Assembly (NCBI GenBank): GCA_903970445.1
Contig: CAJCIP010000011.1
Span: 62,001-126,000, forward strand
Direction of reading: 5' to 3'
From: Verrucomicrobia bacterium Tous-C9LFEB
GTDB taxonomy: Bacteria > Acidobacteriota > Terriglobia > Terriglobales > Acidobacteriaceae
DNA: 64,000 nucleotides
This document shows positions 35,333 through 44,862 of this stretch, in pieces. The notes below the pieces were generated by a model. It was not told the DNA's origin. It worked only from the letters and a program-made list of their open reading frames with translations, and did not search any database. Within the stretch, counting starts at the first letter, position 1. Each line of letters starts with the position of its first letter. A program made the translations under genes and the position numbers.

Positions 35333-36880
35333 TTAGCGCTGAAGTAGCGCAACCCGCAGCCAGTCGAAGCTGCCGCCCGGATCAAGCTTGACGTTTTCGA
35401 GCCTTGCGCTGTGAACGACCTGATTGTTCGGGTAATAAAGCATGATGCCGGGCAGATCTTCCGCAAGGATTTGCTGTACCTGAACATAGTCGCGTTTGCG
35501 CTGCTGCTGATCGGTTGATGCGCTTGCACCTGCAATGAGGGAATCCACTGTTGGGTTGGAATAGCGTCCGCGATTTCCGCCTTTCGGTGGAAAGCTCGCG
35601 GTCGCGTACGCGTAGCGGAAGATGTCAGGGTCCTCGTTGGAGCCGATCCAGCGAAGCATGTACATCTGGAATGCGCCTTTGGTGATATCCGAGTAGAAGG
35701 TGCCGAATTCCGCGGAGCGAATGCTCATTTCAATGCCGGCGGCACGTAACTGCTGTTGCATCGCTTGGGCGGTCAAGCGCGTCGTTTCATCCGTGGAGGT
35801 CTTCAACGTGAACCGCAGCCGAACGCCGTCTTTGTCGGGTTTGAAGCCCGCTGTATCCAGAAGCTGAATCGCACGCGAGACATCATGCGGGTACTGCGCG
35901 AGGTTTGAGCTATCGGCGCGTGCCCAGTGTCCTGGTGGCAGCAGAGAGTCTGCAACGCGCGCCTGGCCGCGCCACAGCGCGGCGATGATGGCGGGTCGAT
36001 CCATTGCGCACGCGATCGCCTGTCGCACTCGCTTGTCGCGCAAGGCGCGATCGTTGACGTTCATGTTTGCGTAAATGACCAGCGAGCCGGCATTGGACTC
36101 TGTTCGCAGGTTTGGTAGACCCTGGAGTGCGTGCACCATGTCGAGCGTGATCTCGTTGCTCTCCGCGTCGCCTGAGCCCTTCTTCATTTCAAGCGCAATC
36201 GTGATGGCATCGGGCACCACTTCAAAGCGAACACGCGGGATCGTGGGCGCGCCGTTCCAGTAGTCAGAATTGCGTTCCATCACGACATCACGGTCTTGCA
36301 ATTGACTGATGAAACGGAACGGCCCAGTGCCGATGGGATGTAGACCTTCATCGCGCCCCGCACCTTTTTCTACGACGCCGAAGAGCCCATCGCTGAGATT
36401 GAAGAGGAGGCCGGCATACGGCTTGCTGGTGTGGACAGTCAGCGTGAGTGCGTCATTCACGGTCACGGCATCAACGTCGGCGAACGCACCGCCCTTTGCG
36501 GTGACCAGAGTTCCGTCGTGCATGGATCGAATGGACCAGGCCACATCTTCTGCGCTGAGGGCTTTGCCATCGTGAAATTGAACGCCGGGCCTGATATGGA
36601 ACACCCAGGTGAGCGGATCAGGCCGCTCCCAGCTGGTGGCAAGCCAGGGCTGAAGGTTGAAGTGCTCATCCTTGTGCACCAGCGCGTCGTAGATCAGCGC
36701 GCCGACGCGCTCCGACTGCGCGTCGGTTCCTTGGCGTAGATCAAGGTTGTTCGGAGAGCTGGCTATCAGGAAGCGAACCGTATTCGGATCAGCAGGCTTG
36801 CAACTCGTAAGCAGCAGCAGCACGCAGCAAGCTGCACCAGGCAGGAGAACACGACGTAGAGCGTTGGCAGACCACTTCAT
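35333..36880 (-). CDS. Peptide/nickel-type ABC transporter solute-binding lipoprotein
   Basis: A 515-residue SBP_bac_5-family protein. A lipobox LLLTSC places the lipidated Cys at residue 27, and SPNNLDLRQGTDAQS and TWVFHIRPGVQFHDGKALSAEDV are family marks. It should hold peptides or similar ligands in the periplasm, but no permease or ATPase genes are in the window, so its partners must be elsewhere. Its start overlaps the previous stop (ATGA), making it the last of a coupled mutS-anmK run. A link to AnmK is attractive: SBP_bac_5 members include murein-peptide binders, and AnmK recycles anhydro-muramic acid. Confidence 0.87.
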   Translation of the reverse strand: MKWSANALRRVLLPGAACCVLLLLTSCKPADPNTVRFLIASSPNNLDLRQGTDAQSERVGALIYDALVHKDEHFNLQPWLATSWERPDPLTWVFHIRPGVQFHDGKALSAEDVAWSIRSMHDGTLVTAKGGAFADVDAVTVNDALTLTVHTSKPYAGLLFNLSDGLFGVVEKGAGRDEGLHPIGTGPFRFISQLQDRDVVMERNSDYWNGAPTIPRVRFEVVPDAITIALEMKKGSGDAESNEITLDMVHALQGLPNLRTESNAGSLVIYANMNVNDRALRDKRVRQAIACAMDRPAIIAALWRGQARVADSLLPPGHWARADSSNLAQYPHDVSRAIQLLDTAGFKPDKDGVRLRFTLKTSTDETTRLTAQAMQQQLRAAGIEMSIRSAEFGTFYSDITKGAFQMYMLRWIGSNEDPDIFRYAYATASFPPKGGNRGRYSNPTVDSLIAGASASTDQQQRKRDYVQVQQILAEDLPGIMLYYPNNQVVHSARLENVKLDPGGSFDWLRVALLQR

Positions 36881-37425
36881 TGGTTGCGGACGAATCCAGG
36901 CATCTGTTGCGCAACTGCGTCGAGTGCAGGGATCTCGCTGTCGGTACCAATGAGGGTCAGCTTCCAGCGTCCGTTGCTCGCGATGCAGACAAGCTGTAGC
37001 GGCTTCTTGGCATCAGGCCAATGGATGGACACGCAACGCATCCCGCCTTGATCAACCGCAGTGTCGTGAAATTCATCTAGGCTGGCTGGGCGGAATCCTG
37101 GATTGCCTTTGGCGTTCATCCATCCGCTTACGAAGTGCTGCACGTCTTCCGGATGGCGGCGCTCGTCTTCCAGGGTAAGTGTGGGTCCCATGCGACCGGC
37201 ACCGGCTTTCTTCATGGTCAGCGTGGAACCCCGGCTACCGGGAAGATATTGATGCCACGGTTCAGTAAGCTGGAGGCTTTGACCTTCGAAGGTTGCGGTC
37301 TGTCCCGGTGCAAGACCGGTGATGGCAGCGTCGTCGGAGTGTGGCAGCAGGCCGGAGAGCGCGATGCCGAAAACCACGAGGACGGCGATGGCAAGCACGA
37401 TCACGACCCCCCAGCCCTTTGTCAT
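36877..37425 (-). CDS. Membrane-anchored protein of unknown function
   Basis: A 182-residue protein with one N-terminal membrane segment (GWGVVIVLAIAVLVVFGIAL, residues ~5-25) and an exposed soluble part. I do not recognise the family. ATG 37425 overlaps the anmK stop and its own stop overlaps the solute-binding protein start, both as ATGA, so it is surely translated with them. A longer in-frame start at 37503 would lie inside anmK and is less likely. Context suggests a cell-envelope role. Confidence 0.7.
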   Translation of the reverse strand: MTKGWGVVIVLAIAVLVVFGIALSGLLPHSDDAAITGLAPGQTATFEGQSLQLTEPWHQYLPGSRGSTLTMKKAGAGRMGPTLTLEDERRHPEDVQHFVSGWMNAKGNPGFRPASLDEFHDTAVDQGGMRCVSIHWPDAKKPLQLVCIASNGRWKLTLIGTDSEIPALDAVAQQMPGFVRNQ

Positions 37426-38630
37426 ACCAGTGTCACCTTTCCGAGGACGACTGCGCGGCTTGCGCCTGTCGCGGACGGCACATTGCCCGGCAGACCGTGC
37501 CATGTGAGCCAGCCGAGGAGCGCAAACGCGGCTGCCTCTTTTGCTTCCACCGCCAGACCGGCATCTGCAGTCGTCGAGACCTTTACGCCGAGCGCTTCGA
37601 AGCCTTCTTTAAGCGCTTTCATCAGTGTCGCATTGCGGGCGCCACCACCCGCGACGAAGAGTTCTGTGGCGCGTGCCAGCGGCGCCTTTTGTCCGAGATG
37701 GGGCCAGTAGTGATGGCGGTAGGCTTCGAGAATGGTGGAAGTTGTGAATGTCATGGCTGTGGCGATAACGTCCTGCTTGCGCGCATGGTGATCCTCGCAG
37801 GCGGCGATGAACGCTGATGTAAAGGCCTCTCCAAATTCTTCTCGCCCACATGACTTGGGCGGAAGCTGTGAGAAGTAGGTTTGTGCTGAAAACGTGCTCA
37901 CGACTTCGTGCAGCGACTTGCCGCGAGCTGCGATGCGCCCGCCGTTGTCGAAGCGCTTGTTGTAGAGCCGTGACATGCATGCGTCGATGACCATGTTCGC
38001 TGGACCGGTGTCGAACGCGAGCACGTCGTCGATGGAGCCTCCCGCGGGAATTGCGGAGCAATTGGCGATGCCGCCGAGATTCAGCAAAAGACGGTTTTTC
38101 GTTGGATGGCGGAACCTGCAGAAATCCAGCATCGGAACGAGCGGAGCCCCTTGCCCGCCCGCCGCCATATCAGCGGGACGGAAGTCACTGACGACTGGGA
38201 CACTCAAGCGCTCGGCGATGAGAGAAGCTTCGCCGAGTTGCCATGTGCAGCGCAGGGGCTTTCCCAGGTAGGGCGAGGCTGTTGCTTGATGAAACACCGT
38301 CTGCCCGTGACACGCTACCAGCTGCGGCTTCACCTCTGCGTCCCTTGATGTTTTTTCGACGGATTCTGCGTAGAACTCGCCGAGCCTCCACGAGAGCCGA
38401 GCGAGCTCCGCCGTCGTTGTGTCTTTCGCATCCAAGCTCGCCAGCACGGCGGCTTGCAGCTTTGCAGGGTAGGGAAACGCGTGGTGGGCCAGCACCTTGA
38501 TTTGTGGCGTGCCATTTATCTTTGCGGCGGGTGACACCCGGCAGATGGCGATGTCCGCACCATCCGCTGAGGTGCCGCTCATTACTCCCGCGACGATCAT
38601 GGTCTTTGGCTTACCGGACATGAGTCTCAT
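37422..38630 (-). CDS. anmK: Anhydro-N-acetylmuramic acid kinase
   Basis: A 402-residue sugar kinase that opens and phosphorylates 1,6-anhydro-MurNAc from peptidoglycan turnover to MurNAc-6-phosphate. The signature VAGVMSGTSADGADIA near residue 15 is present, as are NRLLLNLGGIAN, LAFDTGPANMVID and the ATP-binding ELFVAGGGARN. Start ATG 38630 overlaps the mutS stop by ATGA; ATG 38621 is an alternative. Length is slightly above the usual ~370-390. Confidence 0.95.
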   Translation of the reverse strand: MRLMSGKPKTMIVAGVMSGTSADGADIAICRVSPAAKINGTPQIKVLAHHAFPYPAKLQAAVLASLDAKDTTTAELARLSWRLGEFYAESVEKTSRDAEVKPQLVACHGQTVFHQATASPYLGKPLRCTWQLGEASLIAERLSVPVVSDFRPADMAAGGQGAPLVPMLDFCRFRHPTKNRLLLNLGGIANCSAIPAGGSIDDVLAFDTGPANMVIDACMSRLYNKRFDNGGRIAARGKSLHEVVSTFSAQTYFSQLPPKSCGREEFGEAFTSAFIAACEDHHARKQDVIATAMTFTTSTILEAYRHHYWPHLGQKAPLARATELFVAGGGARNATLMKALKEGFEALGVKVSTTADAGLAVEAKEAAAFALLGWLTWHGLPGNVPSATGASRAVVLGKVTLV

Positions 38631-41350
38631 GCAACACCCGCTTTCAACTCACGCTGTAACTCTGCAATCAGCGCAAGCGCCTCGCGCGGTGTGAGGCCAT
38701 CAACGTCCGTTGTTTCTATGCGGTCGACGATGCGCTGCGAGAGTGGTGTGAACATCGTCATCTGCAGCGCTGGCGCCTGCTGTGAAGAAGCTGGAACAGC
38801 CTCGCGCACCTGCTGCGTCTCAGCGCGTTCATGCACTCGCAGAACCTCGCGTGCACGCTCAATGACATGCGTCGGCAGGCCCGCGAGGCGAGCGACCTCA
38901 ATGCCATAGCTCTTATTGGCAGCGCCTGATTCCACAGTGTGCAGAAAGACGATGCTTCCTCCGCTTTCGCGCACGGTGACGCGCACGTTCTTCATGCGGG
39001 TGAGTTTCTCAGATAGCAGCGTGAGTTCGTGATAATGCGTCGCGAAAAGCGTTCGAGCGCCGATGTTGCTATGCAGGTGTTCGACGGTAGCCCACGCGAG
39101 CGAAAGGCCATCGTAGGTGGCTGTTCCTCTGCCCATTTCATCCAGCAGCACAAGCGATTGCGCTGTAGCCGTGTTCAGGATGGCCGCTGTTTCCGTCATC
39201 TCCACCATGAATGTGGATCGCCCACGCGCCACGTTGTCGCTCGCGCCGATGCGGGTGTAGATGCGATCGACGAGTCCGACCTTCATGCGTTCCGCGGAGA
39301 CGAAACAGCCACAGTGCGCCATGATGGTGAGCAGTGCAGCCTGGCGGAGATACGTGCTCTTGCCGCCCATGTTCGGCCCGGTGATCAGCAGCAGGGAAGG
39401 GCCCGCGCCGTCTTCTTTCGCGGCGCAGAGATGAAGTGAGTTTGGAACGAAGCGGCCTGCTCCTGTTTCTTCTAGACGGCGCTCCACGACTGGATGCCTC
39501 GCGGCGATCATCTCCAAAATGCCGCTTTCGTCGACTTCAGGACGCGTCCATCCGCGCATGGCGGCGAGATGAGCAAAGCAGGCAAGCAGATCGATTTCGG
39601 CGACGCGGCGAGCAGCCTCGCGTACACGTCCGGCGTTGGACAGAAGCTCGCGTCGAAGTTCCGCAAAAATGCGGCGCTCGATTTCTCCAGAGCGCTCCTG
39701 TGCTGTAAGGATCTTCGCTTCGAGTTCTTTCAGCTCGGGCGTCGTAAAGCGTTCTGCATTCACCAGCGTCTGCTTGCGTTCATAATCAGCGGGAACAGCC
39801 TTGGCGTTGGCCTTTGTTACCTCCAGGTAGTAGCCAAAAACACTGTTAAAGCGGACTTTCAGCGAGTTGATGCCGGTGCGCGCTCGCTCACGCTCTTCAA
39901 TCGCGGCAATGTGCTGCCGGCCATTGCTGGAAAGCTCGCGAAGCTCATCCAGTTCGCGGTTCACGCCTTCGCGCACAGCTCCGCCATCAGTCATCGAGAG
40001 GGGTGGTGTGTCTACGAGCGTGTGTCCAATGGCGCTAGCCAGATCCTCAAGGCAGTCGAGTGTCTCTGTGAGTTGTGACCATCGACCATAGGGCGCGGCC
40101 GCCGCGAATTCCTTCACGGCTGTGCGAAGTTTCGGCAGGCAGTCCAGGGTTGCGCCGAGGGCGACGACCTCACGCGGTCCTGCAGAGTCCAGCGCGACGC
40201 GTCCAAGCAGACGTTCGAGGTCGAGAATGCCATCCATCGCGTTGCGCACACCTTCACGACGCCGGATGTCTGCGGCTGCTTCTCCTACTGCATCAAGTCG
40301 CGCGTTAATTTCGCTCAGCGACTGCATTGGCCGCAGCATTTGCGCGCGCAGGAGACGCTTACCCATCGGCGTGCAGCATGCATCGAGTGTGTAGAAGAGC
40401 GTGGTCTGCGGACCTTCGCCTGAAAAGAGCGGATCGACGAGTTCGAGGTTCCGCACGCTGACTGCATCCAGTTCAAGACAGTCACGCTTTTCGTAGTAGC
40501 GAAGCGTATCGAGGTGCTCCAGCGCGCCCTGCTTGGTTGCCTGAAGGTAGTGAACGATGGCTCCGGCCGCAATCGCCGCAGCGGCATGACCAGCCAGGCC
40601 CATGCCATCAAGCGAATGCACACGAAGCTGCTGACGCAGAAGCGGCACGGCGTAATCTTCGGCGAATACCCAGTCTTCCAATTCACTGCGCAAACCGGGG
40701 ATGCCGGCGCCGTGTCCTTCTTCTTTGTCGGTCGATGTGCCTGCTTCACGCAGCGTGCCCTGTCGTGCGCCGAACCCTTCGGCACCCTTCGGGAAGAGCA
40801 ACTCCGATGGCCGCGCTCGTGCCAGTTCATCCAAAGCAAGCGTCCATGCGCCGGGTCCACTGAACTCCGTTGCGCGGAACTCGCCGGTAGAAAGATCCAA
40901 AGCCGCCACGCCAACGCAGGCAGCGGCGCCGCTGCCCGCAGATGCGACACTGGCAAGCCACTGGCTTTCACTTGCTGCGAGCGACGGGTCGAGAGCAGTT
41001 CCCGGGGTCAGGACCCGCGTGACTTCGCGGCGAACGACTGTCTTCGCGAGCTTGGGATCTTCCATCTGCTCGCAGATAGCAACGCGAAAGCCTCGCCTCA
41101 AAAGCCGCTGCAGATAGTTGCCGGCAGCATGGTAAGGAACACCGCACATCGGCACCGAGCGCGCTTTGTCTCGCGCGGTCAGCGTAAGTTGCAGCTCGCG
41201 TGAAGCGACGATCGCGTCTTCGTAGAACAATTCATAGAAGTCGCCCATGCGAAAAAAGAGCAGGGCATCCGGATGGGCATCCTTTGCCGCGCGATATTGG
41301 CGCATGGCGGGAGAAAGGCCGGACTCCTGAATGGATGGAAGGGCTTGCAT
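38627..41350 (-). CDS. mutS: DNA mismatch repair protein MutS
   Basis: A 907-residue mismatch recognition ATPase. The mismatch-binding Phe-x-Glu is in FFRMGDFYELF, the Walker A in TGPNMGGKSTYLRQ, Walker B in LVLLDEMGRGT, and the signature STFMVEMTE region is intact. ATG 41350 is preferred over a TTG at 41389. The gene heads the minus-strand operon ahead of anmK, with an ATGA overlap. It is divergent from the small gene at 41419. Confidence 0.97.
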   Translation of the reverse strand: MQALPSIQESGLSPAMRQYRAAKDAHPDALLFFRMGDFYELFYEDAIVASRELQLTLTARDKARSVPMCGVPYHAAGNYLQRLLRRGFRVAICEQMEDPKLAKTVVRREVTRVLTPGTALDPSLAASESQWLASVASAGSGAAACVGVAALDLSTGEFRATEFSGPGAWTLALDELARARPSELLFPKGAEGFGARQGTLREAGTSTDKEEGHGAGIPGLRSELEDWVFAEDYAVPLLRQQLRVHSLDGMGLAGHAAAAIAAGAIVHYLQATKQGALEHLDTLRYYEKRDCLELDAVSVRNLELVDPLFSGEGPQTTLFYTLDACCTPMGKRLLRAQMLRPMQSLSEINARLDAVGEAAADIRRREGVRNAMDGILDLERLLGRVALDSAGPREVVALGATLDCLPKLRTAVKEFAAAAPYGRWSQLTETLDCLEDLASAIGHTLVDTPPLSMTDGGAVREGVNRELDELRELSSNGRQHIAAIEERERARTGINSLKVRFNSVFGYYLEVTKANAKAVPADYERKQTLVNAERFTTPELKELEAKILTAQERSGEIERRIFAELRRELLSNAGRVREAARRVAEIDLLACFAHLAAMRGWTRPEVDESGILEMIAARHPVVERRLEETGAGRFVPNSLHLCAAKEDGAGPSLLLITGPNMGGKSTYLRQAALLTIMAHCGCFVSAERMKVGLVDRIYTRIGASDNVARGRSTFMVEMTETAAILNTATAQSLVLLDEMGRGTATYDGLSLAWATVEHLHSNIGARTLFATHYHELTLLSEKLTRMKNVRVTVRESGGSIVFLHTVESGAANKSYGIEVARLAGLPTHVIERAREVLRVHERAETQQVREAVPASSQQAPALQMTMFTPLSQRIVDRIETTDVDGLTPREALALIAELQRELKAGVA

Positions 41351-41418
41351 CAGCGGAAGAAGCCCAGAATATCGCACCGGGCCGCGCAAAATGGAACCGG
41401 TGGCATTACACTGGCGTC

Positions 41419-41673
41419 ATGATTCAGGTGCCGATGTCTGACTCGCAGTTCGCCACGGCGACCGTCCGGCTTCGCAGTAGCGGGATTGAACTCGCGGGAC
41501 CATCCGGCACGCTGACGAAGAACGGGATCACGGCGAAGTATCAGCACGTTGACGGCAAGCTTTCGGTGGAGATCATCGACCGGCCTTCACTGCTTCCGCT
41601 CAGCCTGATCGAAGGGCGCCTGCAAGCCTATCTGGAACAGAGTATTGCTGCGGGCGATAGCCGCAACATCTAG
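41419..41673 (+). CDS. Small protein of unknown function
   Basis: An 84-residue protein beginning at ATG 41419 (MIQVPMSDSQFATATV). It contains a beta-rich region (FATATVRLRSSGIELAGPSG) and ends in a helix (EGRLQAYLEQSIAAG). It has no recognised domain. It is divergent from mutS and lies 53 bases before the ccsA-like gene, so it may lead the heme operon. Confidence 0.55.
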   Translation: MIQVPMSDSQFATATVRLRSSGIELAGPSGTLTKNGITAKYQHVDGKLSVEIIDRPSLLPLSLIEGRLQAYLEQSIAAGDSRNI

Positions 41674-41726
41674 GAAATCTGCTCGATATACTGAGATTGG
41701 CGGCAAATCTGCTGCCCACTGTTCGC

Positions 41727-42542
41727 ATGTCCCTGATCTGGCTCCGAGTTGCGGTTCTTTTGTATGGCGTTGCCGCGCTCGCGGTGTTGCCTGCGGCCCT
41801 GTATAACCGGCCACAATGGCGACGTCTGGCTATGCCTAGCGCGCTTGGTGGCGTCTTCTTCCACTTTGTCGCACTGGTAGAGATGCTGGTCGCCACACAC
41901 CGCGCCCTGCCTGTCGATACGCATGAAACGCTTTCAGTACTTGGTTTGCTCTTGGTGGTGGGTTTTCTGGTGCTTGCCGCGAAGTATCGAACGGCTTCCT
42001 TCGGCATCTTTCTGCTTCCAGTCGCCGTTCTGCTCACCCTCGTTCCGGCGTTCCGCCCCGGGCAGGAGCTTATCGTCTATCCGTTCATTCGGACGGGTTG
42101 GCTTCTGCTTCACGTCGTTCTGCTGCTGGCTGCGTATGCAGCGCTCTTTCTTTCATTAGTCGCTAGTCTGCTCTACCTGATTCAGGAACGCAGGCTCAAA
42201 CAGAAGCGCGGTGCGCCTGTACGGATGTGGCTTCCTCCTCTGGAGACGACAGACCAGATCGCGCAGAAGGCACTCGTCTTTGGGCTGCCCTGCATGACGG
42301 CGGGGCTGCTCATCGGTTCGGTTGCGGCGCTCCAAACAGTCGGCGGAGCCTTCTTTGCTGACCCGAAGGTGCTGCTTTCTCTTGCGATGTGGGTGGCTTA
42401 TGTGGCGATGATTTTCATCCGGCGTCACTCGGGTCTGCGCGGCCGCCGTGCTGTTTATCTTTCCAGCTTTGTTTTCCTGGTTGTGCTCGCGGTGTGGGCG
42501 GCGAACCAGCTTTCCCTTGTGCACAGGTTCCAGACGCCATGA
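41727..42542 (+). CDS. CcsA/HemX-like cytochrome c assembly-type membrane protein
   Basis: A 271-residue protein with about eight hydrophobic segments. The stretch HVVLLLAAYAALFLSLVASL matches the CcsA/HemX core. In many bacteria this gene directly precedes hemA, as here, and the product is thought to affect GluTR level or heme handling. ATG 41727 is used; a TTG 30 bases earlier is possible. Its stop overlaps the hemA start (ATGA). Confidence 0.82.
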   Translation: MSLIWLRVAVLLYGVAALAVLPAALYNRPQWRRLAMPSALGGVFFHFVALVEMLVATHRALPVDTHETLSVLGLLLVVGFLVLAAKYRTASFGIFLLPVAVLLTLVPAFRPGQELIVYPFIRTGWLLLHVVLLLAAYAALFLSLVASLLYLIQERRLKQKRGAPVRMWLPPLETTDQIAQKALVFGLPCMTAGLLIGSVAALQTVGGAFFADPKVLLSLAMWVAYVAMIFIRRHSGLRGRRAVYLSSFVFLVVLAVWAANQLSLVHRFQTP

Positions 42543-43816
42543 GCGAGACGAGAAAAGCCGGATCGCTTCTGCTGCTTGGCGTGAATCACACGACGGCACC
42601 TTTAGATGTTCGCGAGCGGTTTGCAATTCCGTTGTCGCGGCTTGCTGACGCAACACGAACTCTGGCGCATCAGCCGGGCGTGCGCGAAGCAATGATTCTT
42701 TCCACATGCAATCGTGTCGAGTTCCTCGTGAATCACGATGGCACAGGAAACGTTCCTCTTTTGGAGACCCCCGGCATTCCGCGTTTTCTGCACGAGTACT
42801 TTGCGGTACCAACAGGGGTGTTGCAGCCGCACCTTTATGAATTTCGCGAGCGGGAAGCTGTGCGGCACTTGTTCCGCGTCGCGAGCTCACTGGACTCCAT
42901 GGTGGTAGGAGAACCGCAGATTCTGGGTCAGGTGAAGCAGTCCTGGACCATTGCGCGCGAAGTTGGCGCTGTGAAGACGATGCTTGATCCGCTGCTGCAA
43001 CGAGCATTCTCCGTGGCAAAGCGCGTGCGGACGGAGACGCGCATCGGCAGCTCTACGGTCTCGATTGCGTCCGTGGCCGCCGAGCTTGCGCGCAAGATAT
43101 TCGGCTCTCTGTCCGGAAAAACGATTCTCCTGGTGGGCGCAGGCAAGATGAGCGATCTAGCTGCGCGGCATCTGTTGCAGCAGGGAGCGACAACGCTGCT
43201 GGTTTCTAACCGCACGGAAGCTCGCGCGGAGGCGATTGCCGACTCGCTGCGAACACCGTCGATGACGACAGGTGTGATTCCGTTTGAGCAACTGCATGAG
43301 CAAACGCATCGCGCCGACGTCATTATCACAAGCACAGGCGCTGGCCAGATCTTTACGCGCGAGCATGGCCGGCTGCTATTGCATCGCCGCCGAAACCGTC
43401 CCGTGTTTTTTATTGACATCGCCGTACCGCGTGATGTGGAGCCTGATCTGAACAAGGTCGAAGGCTGCTTTGTGTATGACATCGACGATCTGCAAGGCAT
43501 TGCTATGGCGAATCATCAGAGCCGCCGTGATGAGTCCGAAGCAGCCGAACGCATTGTTACCGCGGAAGTGGAGCGGTATGATGATCGGCTTTCTCAAGCA
43601 CCTGCGACGGCTGCCATCAAAGAGCTGCAGCTTTCCGCAGAGGCGCTGCGACAGCAGGAACTCGCGCGCACGGCGCAGCGGCTAAGCGCGACTCCGCTGA
43701 GTGACGAGCAGCAGGCCGCCGTGGATGCGTTGACGAAGTCGCTGGTGGCCAAGCTCCTTCATCCGCAGCTGAGTGAACTACGGCAGGCGGAGACACCGAA
43801 GCTACGGGAAGAGTAG
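42539..43816 (+). CDS. hemA: Glutamyl-tRNA reductase
   Basis: A 425-residue enzyme reducing glutamyl-tRNA(Glu) to glutamate-1-semialdehyde with NADPH, the first step of tetrapyrrole synthesis. The N-terminal LLLLGVNHTTAPLDVRERF and the catalytic Cys in ILSTCNRVEF are clear, then MVVGEPQILGQVKQSW, a NADPH fold (TILLVGAGKMSDLAARHL) and a C-terminal dimerisation helix. Start ATG 42539 overlaps the ccsA stop. It is followed by hemC after 31 bases. Confidence 0.97.
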   Translation: MSETRKAGSLLLLGVNHTTAPLDVRERFAIPLSRLADATRTLAHQPGVREAMILSTCNRVEFLVNHDGTGNVPLLETPGIPRFLHEYFAVPTGVLQPHLYEFREREAVRHLFRVASSLDSMVVGEPQILGQVKQSWTIAREVGAVKTMLDPLLQRAFSVAKRVRTETRIGSSTVSIASVAAELARKIFGSLSGKTILLVGAGKMSDLAARHLLQQGATTLLVSNRTEARAEAIADSLRTPSMTTGVIPFEQLHEQTHRADVIITSTGAGQIFTREHGRLLLHRRRNRPVFFIDIAVPRDVEPDLNKVEGCFVYDIDDLQGIAMANHQSRRDESEAAERIVTAEVERYDDRLSQAPATAAIKELQLSAEALRQQELARTAQRLSATPLSDEQQAAVDALTKSLVAKLLHPQLSELRQAETPKLREE

Positions 43817-43847
43817 CCCTCTGTGGCCGTCGTATCCTAGAACTGTC

Positions 43848-44849
43848 ATGAGCACACAGGCTATTCGGATTGGAACGCGCGGCTCGGAGCTGGCGCTGTG
43901 GCAGGCAAACCATGTTGCGCGCCTGTTACGCGAGCGCGGCCATGAAGCCGTTGTTGAAGTAATTCGCACTACCGGCGACCGTATGCAGGACCCGGCTTTT
44001 GTTGCTCCAGCGACATTTTCCGACGGCTCACCACTAGATAGCAAAGGCATTTTTATCAAGGAAATCGAAGATGCTTTGGCCGTGGGGCGGATCGATGCAG
44101 CGGTGCATTCTTTGAAGGACCTGCCGACGACTCTGGATGCAAGGTTTGCGCTGGCTGCCATCCCAAAACGTGCTGATGCGCGCGACGCCTTTGTGTGCGA
44201 AGAGCACTGGGGTCTGCACATGCTGCCGGCGAACTCACGCGTTGGAACGACGAGCCCGCGACGAAAAGCCATGCTGCTGGCGCTACGCCCTGACATTCAA
44301 TTTGTAGAAATGCGCGGCAACATCGATACACGTTTGCGCAAGTGGAGTGAAGGTCAAGCCGACGCGCTGATTTTGGCAGCAGCCGGTCTTGAACGCCTTG
44401 GAAGAACAGAAAACGTGCATCAGCGCTTTTCCGTGGACGAGGTGTGTCCTGCGCCAGGGCAGGGAGCTCTCGCTCTTGAGGTGCGCAGCGAACATTCCGT
44501 GGCGAGCGATAGAGATGTGAGCCATGAGGCCGCAGTGCGCGCGGCAATCCGCGAACTGAATGATCCGGAAGCGGAATTCGCGACGCAGGCGGAGCGCCAT
44601 GTTCTCGCCGCAATGGGTGGTGGCTGCATGCTGCCGCTTGGCGCGTATTGTCATCTCGTAGATGATCACTGGCACCTGCATGCGATGGTGGTGTCGCCCG
44701 ACGGCGAGCAGGTCGCACATCTGGTTCATCGCGCGGCTTCGAGCGAGCCGGCTGAGGAAATCGGAAGACGGGTAGCGGAAAAGCTCATCTCGCGCGGCGC
44801 GCTGGAACTTCTGCGCGGCGAAGTTCTAGCCATCGATGAGCCGGCCTAA
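43848..44849 (+). CDS. hemC: Porphobilinogen deaminase (hydroxymethylbilane synthase)
   Basis: A 333-residue enzyme joining four porphobilinogen units into hydroxymethylbilane. IRIGTRGSELALWQANHV begins the protein at ATG 43848, and the dipyrromethane cofactor Cys is in MGGGCMLPLGA. The segment EVCPAPGQGALALEVR is also typical. hemD, which often follows, is not next but at 57426. Confidence 0.96.
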   Translation: MSTQAIRIGTRGSELALWQANHVARLLRERGHEAVVEVIRTTGDRMQDPAFVAPATFSDGSPLDSKGIFIKEIEDALAVGRIDAAVHSLKDLPTTLDARFALAAIPKRADARDAFVCEEHWGLHMLPANSRVGTTSPRRKAMLLALRPDIQFVEMRGNIDTRLRKWSEGQADALILAAAGLERLGRTENVHQRFSVDEVCPAPGQGALALEVRSEHSVASDRDVSHEAAVRAAIRELNDPEAEFATQAERHVLAAMGGGCMLPLGAYCHLVDDHWHLHAMVVSPDGEQVAHLVHRAASSEPAEEIGRRVAEKLISRGALELLRGEVLAIDEPA

Positions 44850-44862
44850 TCGCCTCGCACGC

